Assembly: GCF_028747785.1 (NCBI RefSeq)
Contig: NZ_CP118158.1
Span: 2,356,001 to 2,420,000 of the forward strand
Reading direction: 5' to 3'
From: Halosimplex aquaticum
GTDB taxonomy: Archaea > Halobacteriota > Halobacteria > Halobacteriales > Haloarculaceae
DNA length: 64,000 nucleotides
Part shown: positions 7,448-17,354 of the stretch, one piece after another
Layout of the letters: each line of letters begins with the position of its first letter
Position numbering within the stretch: position 1 is the stretch's first letter
Made by a program: the position numbers and the translations under genes
The notes under the pieces: model-generated
Databases searched by the model: none
What the model saw: the letters and a program-made list of their open reading frames with translations, nothing else
Told to the model about the DNA's origin: nothing

Positions 7448-8072
7448 GTGCTGCAGTTCGTTCCGGGTTCGGAAATCCCGATTTCTGTAATACCCCGTCC
7501 GATACTCACTCGACGGACAACCGGCATCCCAGTTCAATTGCAGTTACAGACCTGGCATATACTCGATCAAAAATAGATGCAATCACAGTTATGCCAGATA
7601 CTGTGGCTGCGAGAATTGCGAAGTCGTGAGACACATTGACAATGCTGTCGATTTCTTGTCTCTGCCGGAAGTGTGGCGGGACAATACTCGCCAGAAATCG
7701 AGGTTTACTGGCATATTCCGGTGAATATGGAAATAAACGTCTCGTTTGACGGAGAATTGATCCGCCGGAACGCGATCAGGTCCCGAGAGACACCGTTCCG
7801 GCCCGAAATTGATGATTCGATTCGGGGCTAGTTCGATACGGTATCGATCGCGAAGTTGTTTCGACCGTGCCTGGGCCAGCGAGCGGTCTGTCGACCGATA
7901 CTATAAATTTAAAATACATCTACGAGTTTTTATGCGTATGGTCGCTGTGTGTACGGGTATGGTCCCTACTCGGCCAAGCGAAGTTTCGGATCCAATTTCG
8001 ACCCGGGTCGGCGTCGGCGAACCGTCTCCGGGCCGGCACAAGAGTTAACTGGAGTTCCGTGCTGGATGCCTC
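7448..8072. other. 625-base intergenic region with palindromes and TATA-like sequence
   Basis: No supported gene. It holds a 14-base palindrome TTCCG-GGTT-CGGAA (7461-7474) just after rtcB copy B, a hairpin at 7712-7729, and a strong AT box TATAAATTTAAAATAC at 7903-7918. The AT box is 155 bases before the next start, so either the leader is long or a weaker element near 8043-8049 (AGTTAAC) serves the gene directly. Confidence 0.5.
7712..7729. repeat. perfect 7-bp hairpin
   Basis: CATATTC-CGGT-GAATATG. It overlaps a sequence, TTCCG-N7-TGGAA (7716-7732), that matches the operator-like pattern near the IclR gene except for one base. It could be a regulator site of the oxidoreductase pair downstream. 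Confidence 0.45.
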
Positions 8073-8630
8073 ATGGAACTGACACGCCGCGACGCGATAG
8101 CGGCGCTTGCGGCGATCGGCGTCGGTGGTGGCGTGGCCTACGGCGCGTCCGAGCTCGCAGGCAGGGACGGACCTGGCGGGTCGGACGGAACGCCGTCGGA
8201 AACCGGGGACTCCGATGCGCTGCTGGAGACGGCGGTGGCACTCGCCGAAGTCGTCTACCCGACGGAGGTCACCGAGGTCGAGTCGTTCGTCCGGACGTTC
8301 GTCTCCGGTCGGGTCGAGAGCGACGACGCTCGCCGCGCGGCGATGATGGACGCCGCGAACGCGCTGGACGACCGGGCGCACTCGGAGTACGGCACGCCGT
8401 TCCGCGAACTGAAACCCGAGGAGGGGAACGCGCTCCTGGAAACCCTCGGAATGTCACGAGTCGACCCCGATCCGGAGGGCGACGAGCGCCAGCGGATCCG
8501 GTACTACCTCGTCAACGAGTTACTCTACGGGCTGCTGCGCTCGCCGAAGGGCGGTCAACTGGCCGGCATCGAGAACCCGCCGGGCCACCCCGGAGGGCTG
8601 GAGGCCTACCAGCAGGAGCCAGGCCGATGA
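8073..8630 (+). CDS. gluconate 2-dehydrogenase subunit 3-like protein, Tat-exported
   Basis: 185 residues. A short Tat signal (LTRRDAIAALAAIGVGGG) opens the protein. The rest matches the small subunit of flavin-dependent sugar or gluconate dehydrogenases: LLETAVALAEVVYPTEV, a long helix, and YYLVNELLYGLLRSPKGGQLAGIENPPGHPGG. It would escort the catalytic subunit encoded just downstream, with which it overlaps by ATGA. In bacteria such complexes pass electrons to a cytochrome c subunit; none is encoded here, so the acceptor is unknown. Substrate unknown, probably an aldose or sugar acid given the region. Confidence 0.8.
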   Translation: MELTRRDAIAALAAIGVGGGVAYGASELAGRDGPGGSDGTPSETGDSDALLETAVALAEVVYPTEVTEVESFVRTFVSGRVESDDARRAAMMDAANALDDRAHSEYGTPFRELKPEEGNALLETLGMSRVDPDPEGDERQRIRYYLVNELLYGLLRSPKGGQLAGIENPPGHPGGLEAYQQEPGR

Positions 8631-10225
8631 GTGCGACCGACCGCACGCCGTCGGAGCGAGCGGACGTCTGCGTCGTCGGCGCGGGTCCCGCAGGTGGCAT
8701 CGTCGCCCACTCGCTGGCTACGCGGGGACACGACGTGGTCGTCCTCGAAGCCGGCCCGCGCGTTCCCCTGGACGAACGGCTGGCGCGCATGGAGCGCCAC
8801 CAGCGGCCGGCCCACGACTGGACGGACGTCTGGGGGATGGGCGGCGAGCGCGACGCCTACACCTCCACGGGTGACGTGGACTATCCGCTCAACAGGACGC
8901 GCATCAAGGGCGTCGGGGGCACGACGCTCCACTGGATCGGCTACACGCCGCGGCTCCACCCGAAGGACTTCGAGATGGAGAGCCGCTACGGCCTCGCCAC
9001 CGACTGGCCGATCTCCTACGACGACCTCCGACCGTACTACGCCGCGGCGGAGACGGAGATGGGCGTCTCGGGCGCCGACGACAACCCGTTCGCGCCGCCC
9101 CGGGAGGAGCCGTTCCCGATGGAGGCGTTCCCGCCGAGCCACTCCGATTCGATCCTCGGCGCGGCCTGCGAGGAACTGGGCATCGACGTCCACTCCGTCC
9201 CGCAGGCTCGCAACAGCGAGGGGTACGACGGCCGTAGCGCCTGCGTCGGCTACGGCACCTGCCACCCGGTCTGCCCCTCCGGCGCGAAGTACGACGGCTC
9301 GGTCCACATTCGTAAGGCCGAGTCCGAGGGCGCCCGCGTCCTCGACCGGGTCCCTGTCCAGCGGCTCGAACACGACACCGAGGGCGAGCGCGTCGAGGCC
9401 GCCGTCTACGCGACGCCGGACGGGACCGAACACCGGCAGGAAGCCCGCCAGTTCGTGATCGCCTGCGGCGCCATCGAGACGCCGCGACTCCTCCTGCTCT
9501 CGAAGTCCGAGACCTACCCCGACGGACTCGCCAACTCCTCCGGAGCCGTGGGTCGCTACCTGATGGACCACCTGCTGTACCTCGTCACCGGACAACTCAC
9601 GGAACCTACCGGCCAACACCAGGTCGGCTTCTCCACGTCGGTCACCCACCAGTTCTACGACCACGAGGAGGCGTCCCCCGGAAGCTTCTTCGTCGGCTTC
9701 CTCAACTACGCCGGCCCGTCGCCGGTCGAGGCCGCGCTGAGCGACGGCGGGTGGGGCGACGACGTCACGGCGGCAATCCGGCGCTCCTATGGGGGCCACA
9801 TCGGGACGGAGGCGCTCGTCGAACAGCTTCCGGATCCGGCGAGTCGCGTCACGCTCGACGACTCCCGGACGGACGACCACGGCAACCCCGTCCCGGACGT
9901 CCACTGGACGGTCGGCGACCACGGGCGCGCGACTGCCGAGAAAGCCATCCGGGTCCAGCGCGACATCCTCGAGGAGGCCGGCGCGAGCATCGACTACGCC
10001 ACCCCGCCCGACCGGCCGCTTTCGGGGAGTCACCCGATGGGGACGACACGAATGGGCGAGGACCCCTCAGAGAGCGTCGTCGATTCGCGTCTCCGGACGC
10101 ACGACCTCGCGAACCTCACGATCGCCTCCAGCAGCGTGTTCCCGACGGGCGGCGCCATGAACCCGACACTCACGATCGCCGCCCTCTCGCTCAAAGCCGC
10201 GGACCACATCCACGAAGACCGCTGA
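8627..10225 (+). CDS. GMC-family FAD oxidoreductase (sugar/gluconate dehydrogenase large subunit)
   Basis: 532 residues from the ATG inside the upstream TGA. The FAD-binding fold is at the N-terminus (VCVVGAGPAGGIVAHSLA and VVLEAG), then GVGGTTLHWIGYTPRL, typical of GMC enzymes. The C-terminal part has SHPMGTTRMG and S-V-F-P-T-G-G-A-M-N-P-T-L-T, holding the active-site His/Asn region. A Cys cluster (ACVGYGTCHPVCPSGAKYDG) in the middle resembles the one in gluconate 2-dehydrogenase large subunits. It has no signal peptide, so it may be carried out of the cell with the Tat-tagged small subunit. The frame stays open far upstream, but coupling and homology fix the start here. Confidence 0.88.
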   Translation: MSATDRTPSERADVCVVGAGPAGGIVAHSLATRGHDVVVLEAGPRVPLDERLARMERHQRPAHDWTDVWGMGGERDAYTSTGDVDYPLNRTRIKGVGGTTLHWIGYTPRLHPKDFEMESRYGLATDWPISYDDLRPYYAAAETEMGVSGADDNPFAPPREEPFPMEAFPPSHSDSILGAACEELGIDVHSVPQARNSEGYDGRSACVGYGTCHPVCPSGAKYDGSVHIRKAESEGARVLDRVPVQRLEHDTEGERVEAAVYATPDGTEHRQEARQFVIACGAIETPRLLLLSKSETYPDGLANSSGAVGRYLMDHLLYLVTGQLTEPTGQHQVGFSTSVTHQFYDHEEASPGSFFVGFLNYAGPSPVEAALSDGGWGDDVTAAIRRSYGGHIGTEALVEQLPDPASRVTLDDSRTDDHGNPVPDVHWTVGDHGRATAEKAIRVQRDILEEAGASIDYATPPDRPLSGSHPMGTTRMGEDPSESVVDSRLRTHDLANLTIASSSVFPTGGAMNPTLTIAALSLKAADHIHEDR

Positions 10226-10270
10226 TCCGATAGACGGTGACCGTCCGTCGAACCCCCGGCCAGCCAAAGT

Positions 10271-10277
10271 TATTTCA
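10271..10277 (+). promoter_or_regulatory. TATA-like box of the transporter ATPase gene
   Basis: TATTTCA lies about 28 bases before the ATG at 10302, fitting a leaderless start. There is no Shine-Dalgarno sequence. Confidence 0.45.
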
Positions 10278-10301
10278 ACTCATACTGTCGTATTAGTTTC
10301 T

Positions 10302-11453
<1,152 letters not shown>

Positions 11454-11570
11454 TCCGCCTGCCCCCGTCATCGCCGTCCCTGTTACTGTCGTCTTGAGGC
11501 CTCTAGGCTGCCCCTTCGTCGCGTATTACGGGCGCATAACTGTTGGATTTATAATTAATAATCGGAGCGG

Positions 11571-11578
11571 TTAAATAT
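11571..11578 (+). promoter_or_regulatory. TATA-like box of the binding-protein gene
   Basis: TTAAATAT sits 28 bases before the ATG at 11600, in an AT-rich patch (11543-11580) after a GC-rich gap. It suggests that the binding protein has its own, probably strong, promoter. Confidence 0.6.
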
Positions 11579-11599
11579 GATCCGTTTCTACGTACGGGT

Positions 11600-12994
11600 A
11601 TGCGTGACAGTAGCAAAGGCGTCGAACAGCGCAGGAATCGGCGGAAATTCATCAAGGGCGTGGGGGCCGTCGGCGTCCTCGGCCTCGCCGGCTGTTCCGG
11701 CAACGGTGGTGGCGACGGAGGCGGTGGCGGCGGTGGCGGCGGCGGAGGTGGCGGAGCCGGGACGCAGACGGCCACCGGCACGCCGTCCGCGACGCCGCCC
11801 GACGCCGAGACGGTCCTCACGTACTGGACGCTGTTCGGCGGCGGCGACGGCGTCGTGATGAAATCGATCATCGACAAGTTCAACAAGGAACAACCACTCG
11901 GCGAGAGCGTCGGTATCCGGCGCCAGCGGGTGCCGTGGGACCAGTACTACGACAAGCTGTACACGTCCATGACCGGGGGCGCCGCGCCCGACATGGCGAT
12001 CATGCACGGGTCCTACCTCCGCCGGTACGGGGACGTCCTCACGAACTACAAACCGCTGATCGACTTCAAACTGGAGGACGAGTACCTGAGCACGTACGTC
12101 GACTTCGTGACCATCGACGGGAACATCAACGCGCTGCCGCTGGACTTCCACCCGGCGGGCATCTACTACAACAAGGACATCTTCGAGGAGGCCGGTCTCG
12201 ACCCGGAGAGTCCGCCCAAAAACTGGGACGAGTTCAAGTCCGCCGGGGACACGATCGCCTCGAAGACCGACAACGACGTGTACGCACCGACGCCGTACAT
12301 GGACGGCGTCGGTGCGTACCGCGCGTGGAGTAGCTGGGTCAAACAGGCCGGCGGTCAGATATTCAACGAACAGCACGAGCCGGTGTTCAACAACGAGGCA
12401 GGGCGGAAGATGACCAAGCTGTACTGGCGGATGACCGGTGAGATGAACTGGACGCAGCAGTCGTCCTCGGAGAACTGGGCCAACCAGCGGTTCCAGAACG
12501 GGAACCTCGCGATGGTCTCGAACGGGACCTGGTACGTCAACGTCATGCGGGAACTCGAGGACTTCAACTGGGGCTTCTTCAAGCCGTTCGTCGCGCCCAA
12601 CCGCACGCAGAAGAAGGCCTGGGCCGACGGTCACACGATCGTCTTGCCGCGGAACCCCGACCGCAGCGACAAGAAGACGCAGCTCGCGGCGGAGGCCGCC
12701 CACTGGATCACGACGCAGAATCCGGAGTGGGGGTCCGAAGCGGGTCACCTGCCCGCGGCCCGGCAGATCCACGAGTCCGGCGCGCTCGAGAGCTCGCCGA
12801 TCTACGACAAGACGCTGTCGAAGTTCCTCGAGATGGCCAAGAACGACGCGTACTTCTTCCACCCGCAGGTCCCCAGTGGGAACCCGAACAACGCCAACTG
12901 GTGGAACTGGCTGATCGACGTCTGGGCCCACAACACGGAGCCCGAACCGGCGATCGAATCGGGCATGAAGACCATCAAGAACGCGATCAAGTGA
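11600..12994 (+). CDS. sugar ABC transporter substrate-binding lipoprotein
   Basis: 464 residues. A Tat-type start (RRNRRKFIKGVGAVGVLG) leads into a lipobox LAGC, with C32 as the anchoring residue. A glycine-rich linker follows (GGG repeats at about 36-52). The rest is a family 1 extracellular solute-binding fold: TVLTYWTLFGGGDG, an FNKEQP segment, LPLDFHPAGIYYNKDIFEEAGLDP, PPKNWDEF, and NGTWYVN. It captures the sugar outside the membrane and hands it to the permeases at 13030 and 13964. It shares their strand, with a 35-base gap to the first permease gene. Confidence 0.9.
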   Translation: MRDSSKGVEQRRNRRKFIKGVGAVGVLGLAGCSGNGGGDGGGGGGGGGGGGGAGTQTATGTPSATPPDAETVLTYWTLFGGGDGVVMKSIIDKFNKEQPLGESVGIRRQRVPWDQYYDKLYTSMTGGAAPDMAIMHGSYLRRYGDVLTNYKPLIDFKLEDEYLSTYVDFVTIDGNINALPLDFHPAGIYYNKDIFEEAGLDPESPPKNWDEFKSAGDTIASKTDNDVYAPTPYMDGVGAYRAWSSWVKQAGGQIFNEQHEPVFNNEAGRKMTKLYWRMTGEMNWTQQSSSENWANQRFQNGNLAMVSNGTWYVNVMRELEDFNWGFFKPFVAPNRTQKKAWADGHTIVLPRNPDRSDKKTQLAAEAAHWITTQNPEWGSEAGHLPAARQIHESGALESSPIYDKTLSKFLEMAKNDAYFFHPQVPSGNPNNANWWNWLIDVWAHNTEPEPAIESGMKTIKNAIK

Positions 12995-13029
12995 CACCCT
13001 GAGAGGGGACTTACCGACCCCATTCCACT

Positions 13030-13971
13030 ATGTCAATACGAGATCAGATTTCGTCGTACAGGAGAGGGGAGGACGAGCGCAGGCGCCAGACTATCGGCAC
13101 GGTGAACCGGGAGACCATCGAGGGATACCTCTGGTCGATCCCCTACCTGGCGGCGTTCGTGGTGTTCCTGCTGTGGCCCCTGGTGAAGGGGCTGTACATG
13201 AGCTTCCACGACTGGAATCCGCTGTTCCCCAGCGAGTCCACGTGGATCGGGCTGGAGAACTACATCCAGATCGTGAACGACCCGTTCTTCTGGAGCGCGC
13301 TCTGGAACACGATCTACTTCGTCGCGCTCACGGTGCCGACGATGGTCGTACTGAGCCTCGGGCTCGCACTCGGCGTCAACCGCAACGTCGCGGGGAAGAA
13401 GGTGCTGCGGACTATCTTCTTCAGCCCGTACGTGTTGACCATCGCGGTCGTCGCGATCGTCTGGCTGGAACTGCTCTCGGTCGATTTCGGACCGATCAAC
13501 TACTACCTCGGCATCCTCCTCGGCATCAGTCCGCAGTGGCTCACGTCGCGGCTGCTGGCGATGCCGTCGCTCGCCGTCACGACTATCTGGTGGCTGCTGG
13601 GGTTCAACTTCATCATCCTCCTCGCCGGCCGCCAGAGCATCCCGGAGCGCCTGTACGAAGCGGCGCGGCTCGACGGCGCGGGCACGTGGCGCGCGTTCCG
13701 CGACATCACGCTCCCGCAGATGCGAAACTCGATCCTGTTCGTGGTCATCATCCAGTTCATCCTCCAGTTCCAGGTCTTCGGTCAGCCGTACATCATGACC
13801 GGCGGCGGTCCCGCCCAGTCGACGCGGACGATCGTCTACTACCTCTACCAGTCGGCGTTCAACCAGCAGGCGTACGGCTACGCCGCTGCCATCGGGTACA
13901 TCCTCTTCGCCATCCTGGTGGGCATCTCGCTGATCAACTACTTCGTCATCGGAGGTGACGCCGATGAGTGA
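13030..13971 (+). CDS. sugar ABC transporter permease (MalF-type)
   Basis: 313 residues with six predicted membrane segments, beginning LWSIPYLAAFVVFLLWPLV. The EAA loop that touches the ATPase reads E-A-A-R-L-D-G-A-G-T-W-R-A-F-R-D-I-T-L-P. The end overlaps the next permease gene by 8 bases. The product forms the channel together with the second permease. Confidence 0.9.
   Translation: MSIRDQISSYRRGEDERRRQTIGTVNRETIEGYLWSIPYLAAFVVFLLWPLVKGLYMSFHDWNPLFPSESTWIGLENYIQIVNDPFFWSALWNTIYFVALTVPTMVVLSLGLALGVNRNVAGKKVLRTIFFSPYVLTIAVVAIVWLELLSVDFGPINYYLGILLGISPQWLTSRLLAMPSLAVTTIWWLLGFNFIILLAGRQSIPERLYEAARLDGAGTWRAFRDITLPQMRNSILFVVIIQFILQFQVFGQPYIMTGGGPAQSTRTIVYYLYQSAFNQQAYGYAAAIGYILFAILVGISLINYFVIGGDADE
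13951..13958 (+). promoter_or_regulatory. Shine-Dalgarno site deciding the second permease start
   Basis: GGAGGTGA lies within the end of the first permease gene, 5 bases before the ATG at 13964. It favours 13964 over the in-frame GTG at 13955, which falls inside the site itself. Confidence 0.7.
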
Positions 13972-14830
13972 CGCCCGGGCCGACCGGTCGAGGCTCGACC
14001 GGCTGAGAGACGACTGGTCGCTCGAAGACGTGGGTATCCACGCGGTCCTCTACGGGTTCGCGATCCTGTTCGCGATGCCGTACTTCTACATGCTCACGGT
14101 GTCGTTCCAGCCGCGGTCCGAGGCCATCGAGCCCGTTCCGCACTGGATCCCCCAGACGTTCACGCTTCAACACTACGAGTACCTGTTCCAGAACTCTCTC
14201 ATCGTCAAGTGGACGTTCAACACGTTCCTGATCGCCGGGACGGCGACGCTGCTGATCCTGCTCGCCGACTCCATGATCGCGTACTCGCTGTCCCGCATGG
14301 ACTGGCCCGGCCAGTCGGTCATCCTGGTGATAATCGTCGCGAGCTTCATGGTGCCGTACTACCTGAACATCGTGCCGCTGTTCACCATCGTTGCGAACCT
14401 CGGCCTCGTCAACAGCTACCTCGGCGTCATCCTGCCGGCAGTGGCCAGTCCGCTGGGGGTGTTCATGCTCTACCAGTTCTTCAAGGACATCCCGGAAGAG
14501 TACGAGGAAGCGGCCAGGCTCGACGGGTTCTCGAACTTCCAGATCTACACGCGGATCGTCCTGCCGCTGTCGCGGCCGGTGATGACCGCGCTCGGGCTGT
14601 TCATGTTCGTCTACAACTGGAACGCGTTCCTCTGGCCGCTCATCGTCCTGCAGGACAACGCGTCGTACACGCTACCGATCGGGCTCGTCTCGACGCTGAA
14701 CGCGCAGATATACCGGCCGGGCCGGACGATGGCGATGGCGCTCATCGCGTCGGTCCCGCTCATCCTGATGTTCCTCTTGCTCCAGCGCTACCTCGTGCGC
14801 GCTGTCGAGCTCCAGGGCGTCACGGAATGA
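13964..14830 (+). CDS. sugar ABC transporter permease (MalG-type)
   Basis: 288 residues, six predicted membrane segments. The EAA loop reads E-E-A-A-R-L-D-G-F-S-N-F-Q-I-Y-T-R-I-V-L-P-L-S-R-P, as in MalG-type permeases, and MPYFYMLTVSFQP is the usual first helix. It partners the 13030 permease. It ends in ATGA overlap with the DUF624-like gene, so the four genes from 11600 look like one operon. Confidence 0.9.
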   Translation: MSDARADRSRLDRLRDDWSLEDVGIHAVLYGFAILFAMPYFYMLTVSFQPRSEAIEPVPHWIPQTFTLQHYEYLFQNSLIVKWTFNTFLIAGTATLLILLADSMIAYSLSRMDWPGQSVILVIIVASFMVPYYLNIVPLFTIVANLGLVNSYLGVILPAVASPLGVFMLYQFFKDIPEEYEEAARLDGFSNFQIYTRIVLPLSRPVMTALGLFMFVYNWNAFLWPLIVLQDNASYTLPIGLVSTLNAQIYRPGRTMAMALIASVPLILMFLLLQRYLVRAVELQGVTE

Positions 14831-15507
14831 GCGGGAACGATACCGGCGTTCCATCGGCCCATCGCGCCCTCTGGTCGGCGTTCAAGCTCCTCCCCGGACA
14901 CGCGGTTTCGTTCGTCGTCGTGAGCCTCGCCTGGTCGCTCGCTTCGCTGCCCGTCGTCACGGTCGGGCCGGCGACGCTCGGCGCGTACGCCGCGCTCATA
15001 TCGATCCGCGAGGAGGGCAGCGTCGACGCCGGATTCGTCCTGCAGACGCTGCGCGAACACGGACTCGACGCCCTGCTTCTGGGCGTCGTCGTGATCGTGA
15101 CGTCGACGATAAGCCTCCTGTACTTCGGCCGCTTCGTCGCGACGGGGTCTCGGCTGGCCGGCGTGCTCGGCGTGGCCGGGATCTACGTGTCAGTCCACGT
15201 CGGACTCGTGCTGGTGCCGGCGTTCGTCGGCCTCGCGAGTGGCGCCGACCTGTCGGAGGCGGTCAGGAGTGGGTACTACTGGACGGTCACACAGCCGCTC
15301 GTCGCCGTCTCGATGCTCGTTCTCACGTCGCTGCTGTTGGTAGCGTCGGCCCTGCTGACCGTCGCGGTCGTGGTGGTCTTCCCCGCGCTCGCCGCCGCGT
15401 TCCACACGGAACTGGTGTCCGACGTCTTCGCCGCCGACACGGAACCGAGCCACCCGGGAGAAGACCGGCCCCCGACCGCGGGGTACCGCGATTCCAGAAA
15501 CGTCTGA
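14827..15507 (+). CDS. DUF624/YesL-like membrane protein
   Basis: 226 residues with about five hydrophobic segments. The start ALWSAFKLLPGHAVSFVVVSLAWSLASLPVVTVGPATLGAYAAL fits the DUF624 (YesL) pattern of an early helix followed by G-P-A-T-x-G. Such proteins are often encoded next to carbohydrate ABC transporters, and here the gene is translationally coupled to the second permease. Role unknown; an accessory or regulatory part of the transporter is inference. The start is the ATG overlapping the upstream TGA. Confidence 0.7.
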   Translation: MSGNDTGVPSAHRALWSAFKLLPGHAVSFVVVSLAWSLASLPVVTVGPATLGAYAALISIREEGSVDAGFVLQTLREHGLDALLLGVVVIVTSTISLLYFGRFVATGSRLAGVLGVAGIYVSVHVGLVLVPAFVGLASGADLSEAVRSGYYWTVTQPLVAVSMLVLTSLLLVASALLTVAVVVVFPALAAAFHTELVSDVFAADTEPSHPGEDRPPTAGYRDSRNV

Positions 15508-15835
15508 CTCCCGACGGACCTCGGGCGGGAATCGACGGTTCCCCGGTGCCGGAAAACGGCCCGCCATCGCCGGGGGCGTGCTCTCCCAGGCAGTCACGAC
15601 GAGTCCGACGACGAGACGCCCGAGCGACCGATCTGTTACAGACGGTCCGTACCCGAGATCACGTCCCGATTCGCCGACGGTCCGGATATCTCTCTCGGCA
15701 ACGCCTTCGGGCCGCTCGCGGTCGATCGCCAGACCGAGAGCGGGCCTGCCTGCGGCCGCTTCTCGTTTCGACCACGTCTCCCCCTCATCAGTGTCGAGAG
15801 ACGCTATCCGAGCGCAGACGACGCGGCCCGTCCAG

Positions 15836-15852
15836 TTCCGATAGTATCGGAC
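15836..15852. promoter_or_regulatory. operator-like palindrome 1
   Basis: TTCCGATAGTATCGGAC contains the perfect 15-base palindrome TCCGATA-G-TATCGGA. It agrees with the site before the IclR gene (17306-17322) at 13 of 17 positions. A shared regulator, perhaps the IclR protein, is inferred. Confidence 0.5.
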
Positions 15853-16102
15853 GTCACGAGATCAGACCGTCGGCCGCTGTTCGGCGGGTAGCGTGGACTG
15901 CTGTTTGATTGTCCTGTCACCGGATTCGATTCAACAGGTCCCGGACACGATCGGTGCGTTCCCTGTCCGTCGAATGCGGCTGTGGCAAACAGTAACGCGA
16001 TATGCGGTATCAAATATCACTGGTTTAACTCGGAGTAACAGATTACAAAATTATGGCTGTAATCCAAAGGCGACTGGCCCGCTTCCAGCGGTGGTCGGAT
16101 CG

Positions 16103-16119
16103 TTCCGGCCTTTTCGGAA
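16103..16119. promoter_or_regulatory. operator-like palindrome 2
   Basis: TTCCGGCCTTTTCGGAA has the same TTCCG-N7-CGGAA plan and the same 17-base length as the sites at 15836 and 17306, about 155 bases before the FAH-family gene. Confidence 0.45.
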
Positions 16120-16220
16120 CAGAACGGAAACGCGGGATCGAACCTCTCAGGGTCGCCGCAGTGACAGTTCGCGGGCCCGGTTTCGGCGATCGCCGAACGG
16201 AGGGTGTGCGCGGTGATAAC

Positions 16221-16228
16221 ATATTTAT
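16221..16228 (+). promoter_or_regulatory. TATA-like box of the FAH-family gene
   Basis: ATATTTAT lies about 33 bases before the ATG at 16258 and supports that start over an in-frame codon at 16204, which is upstream of the box. Confidence 0.6.
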
Positions 16229-16257
16229 CCTCAAAGGCGGTTACTAAAAACGGACGA

Positions 16258-17118
16258 ATGAGATATTTCCAGACAGGCGACCGAACGGAACCAGCCGTCG
16301 TCGTCGAGCACGACGACGGGCTGTACGACCTGAGCGAGGCGGCCGTGGGGATCGACTCGTTCAGGGAGCTCGCCCGGTCGGCCGCCATCGCAGACCGGTC
16401 GCTGACTGACCTGACGGCCGCGCTGTGCGAGGACGCGCCGACCGTCGCGCGGGAGGCCGTCCGAAGCGAACTCCGCATGCCGGTGCGGCCCGACGAGATC
16501 TGGGGCGCCGGCGTGACCTACGCTATCAGCCAGGAGGACCGCCAGGAGGAAGGCGGGCTCGGTGAGACGTACCTCGACGCCTACGAGGCCGAGCGGCCCG
16601 AAGTGTACTTCAAGGCCACGCCCACCCGGACGGTCGGTCCCGGCGAGGCGGTCGGTATCAGGGGCGACTCGGACTGGAACGCGCCGGAGCCGGAGCTATC
16701 GCTGGTCCTCCTGGACGGCGAGATCGTCGGGTACACCGTCGGCAACGACGTGTGTAGCCGCTCCATCGAGCGCGAGAACCTGCTCTATCTCCCCCAGAGC
16801 AAGATCTACGACCGGAGCTGTGCGATCGGTCCCGCCGTCGCGCTGGTCGACGACCCGCACGACCTCGAGATGTCGATGACCATCGAGCGCGACGGCGAGT
16901 CGGTGTTCAGCGAGTCGACCTCCACCGCGGAGATGGTCCGCACCTGCGAGGAACTGGCCTCGTACTTCAGGCGCCACAACTACGTGCCCGAACTAACCGT
17001 CCTGCTCACCGGGACCTCGATCATCCCGCCGGCCGACGTGACGCTCCGCGAGGGGGACACAGTCGAGATCACCATCGAGGGGGTCGGGACGCTGGAGAAC
17101 GACGTCGTCGAAGTCTGA
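16258..17118 (+). CDS. FAH-family protein, probable 2-keto-3-deoxy-sugar-acid dehydratase
   Basis: 286 residues. The fumarylacetoacetate-hydrolase fold shows in PDEIWGAGVTYAIS, the conserved P-E-V-Y-F-K-A-T-P-T-R-T-V-G-P-G, E-P-E-L-S-L-V-L with metal-binding acids, and GYTVGNDVCSRSIERENLLYLPQSKIYDRSCAIGP. Archaeal relatives dehydrate 2-keto-3-deoxy-pentonates to alpha-ketoglutarate semialdehyde in the oxidative xylose/arabinose pathway. The neighbours (sugar transporter, IclR regulator, arabinosidase-family enzyme) agree with that role. Other FAH activities cannot be ruled out. It has its own promoter and lies upstream of the IclR gene on the same strand. Confidence 0.75.
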   Translation: MRYFQTGDRTEPAVVVEHDDGLYDLSEAAVGIDSFRELARSAAIADRSLTDLTAALCEDAPTVAREAVRSELRMPVRPDEIWGAGVTYAISQEDRQEEGGLGETYLDAYEAERPEVYFKATPTRTVGPGEAVGIRGDSDWNAPEPELSLVLLDGEIVGYTVGNDVCSRSIERENLLYLPQSKIYDRSCAIGPAVALVDDPHDLEMSMTIERDGESVFSESTSTAEMVRTCEELASYFRRHNYVPELTVLLTGTSIIPPADVTLREGDTVEITIEGVGTLENDVVEV

Positions 17119-17305
17119 CCGTGTGAACGCCTTCGTTGACAGATCAACTGGGTCGACGTTCCAGGGACCGCACGCCGATCGGCGGTCGCGTCTCTTTCGG
17201 GTTTGTTATCGACTTCGTACGGGAAGCGGGCACTTCCTGACCGGGCGACGATCGATTCGTCTTCGCGCGAAGGCGCCGTTTACGCCCGAGATCGGCGGGG
17301 CTGAA

Positions 17306-17322
17306 TTCCGATATCGTCGGAA
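17306..17322. promoter_or_regulatory. operator-like palindrome 3, at the IclR gene promoter
   Basis: TTCCGATATCGTCGGAA (arms TTCCGA and TCGGAA) ends 32 bases before the start of the IclR gene, directly upstream of the weak TATA-like GTTAAG at 17325-17330. That position suits autoregulation. Confidence 0.55.
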
Positions 17323-17354
17323 CCGTTAAGCGCGCGCGACGCCTGTAGCGGGAT

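Larger units (their letters stand above)
15508..16257. other. 750-base regulatory/intergenic region
   Basis: No gene supported on either strand. It contains two palindromes of the TTCCG-N7-CGGA type (15836-15852 and 16103-16119) and the promoter of the FAH-family gene. The last 250 bases become more AT-rich. Confidence 0.55.

Noticed and set aside
7444..7629. 61-residue frame after rtcB copy B
   Set aside because: It overlaps the rtcB end, has no promoter or similarity, and is Ser/Thr-rich by composition only.
8606..10033. 475-residue minus-strand frame
   Set aside because: It is the antisense of the GMC oxidoreductase gene.
11705..11757. GGN repeat run as a regulatory or structural repeat
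   Set aside because: It simply encodes the poly-glycine linker after the lipobox of the binding protein.
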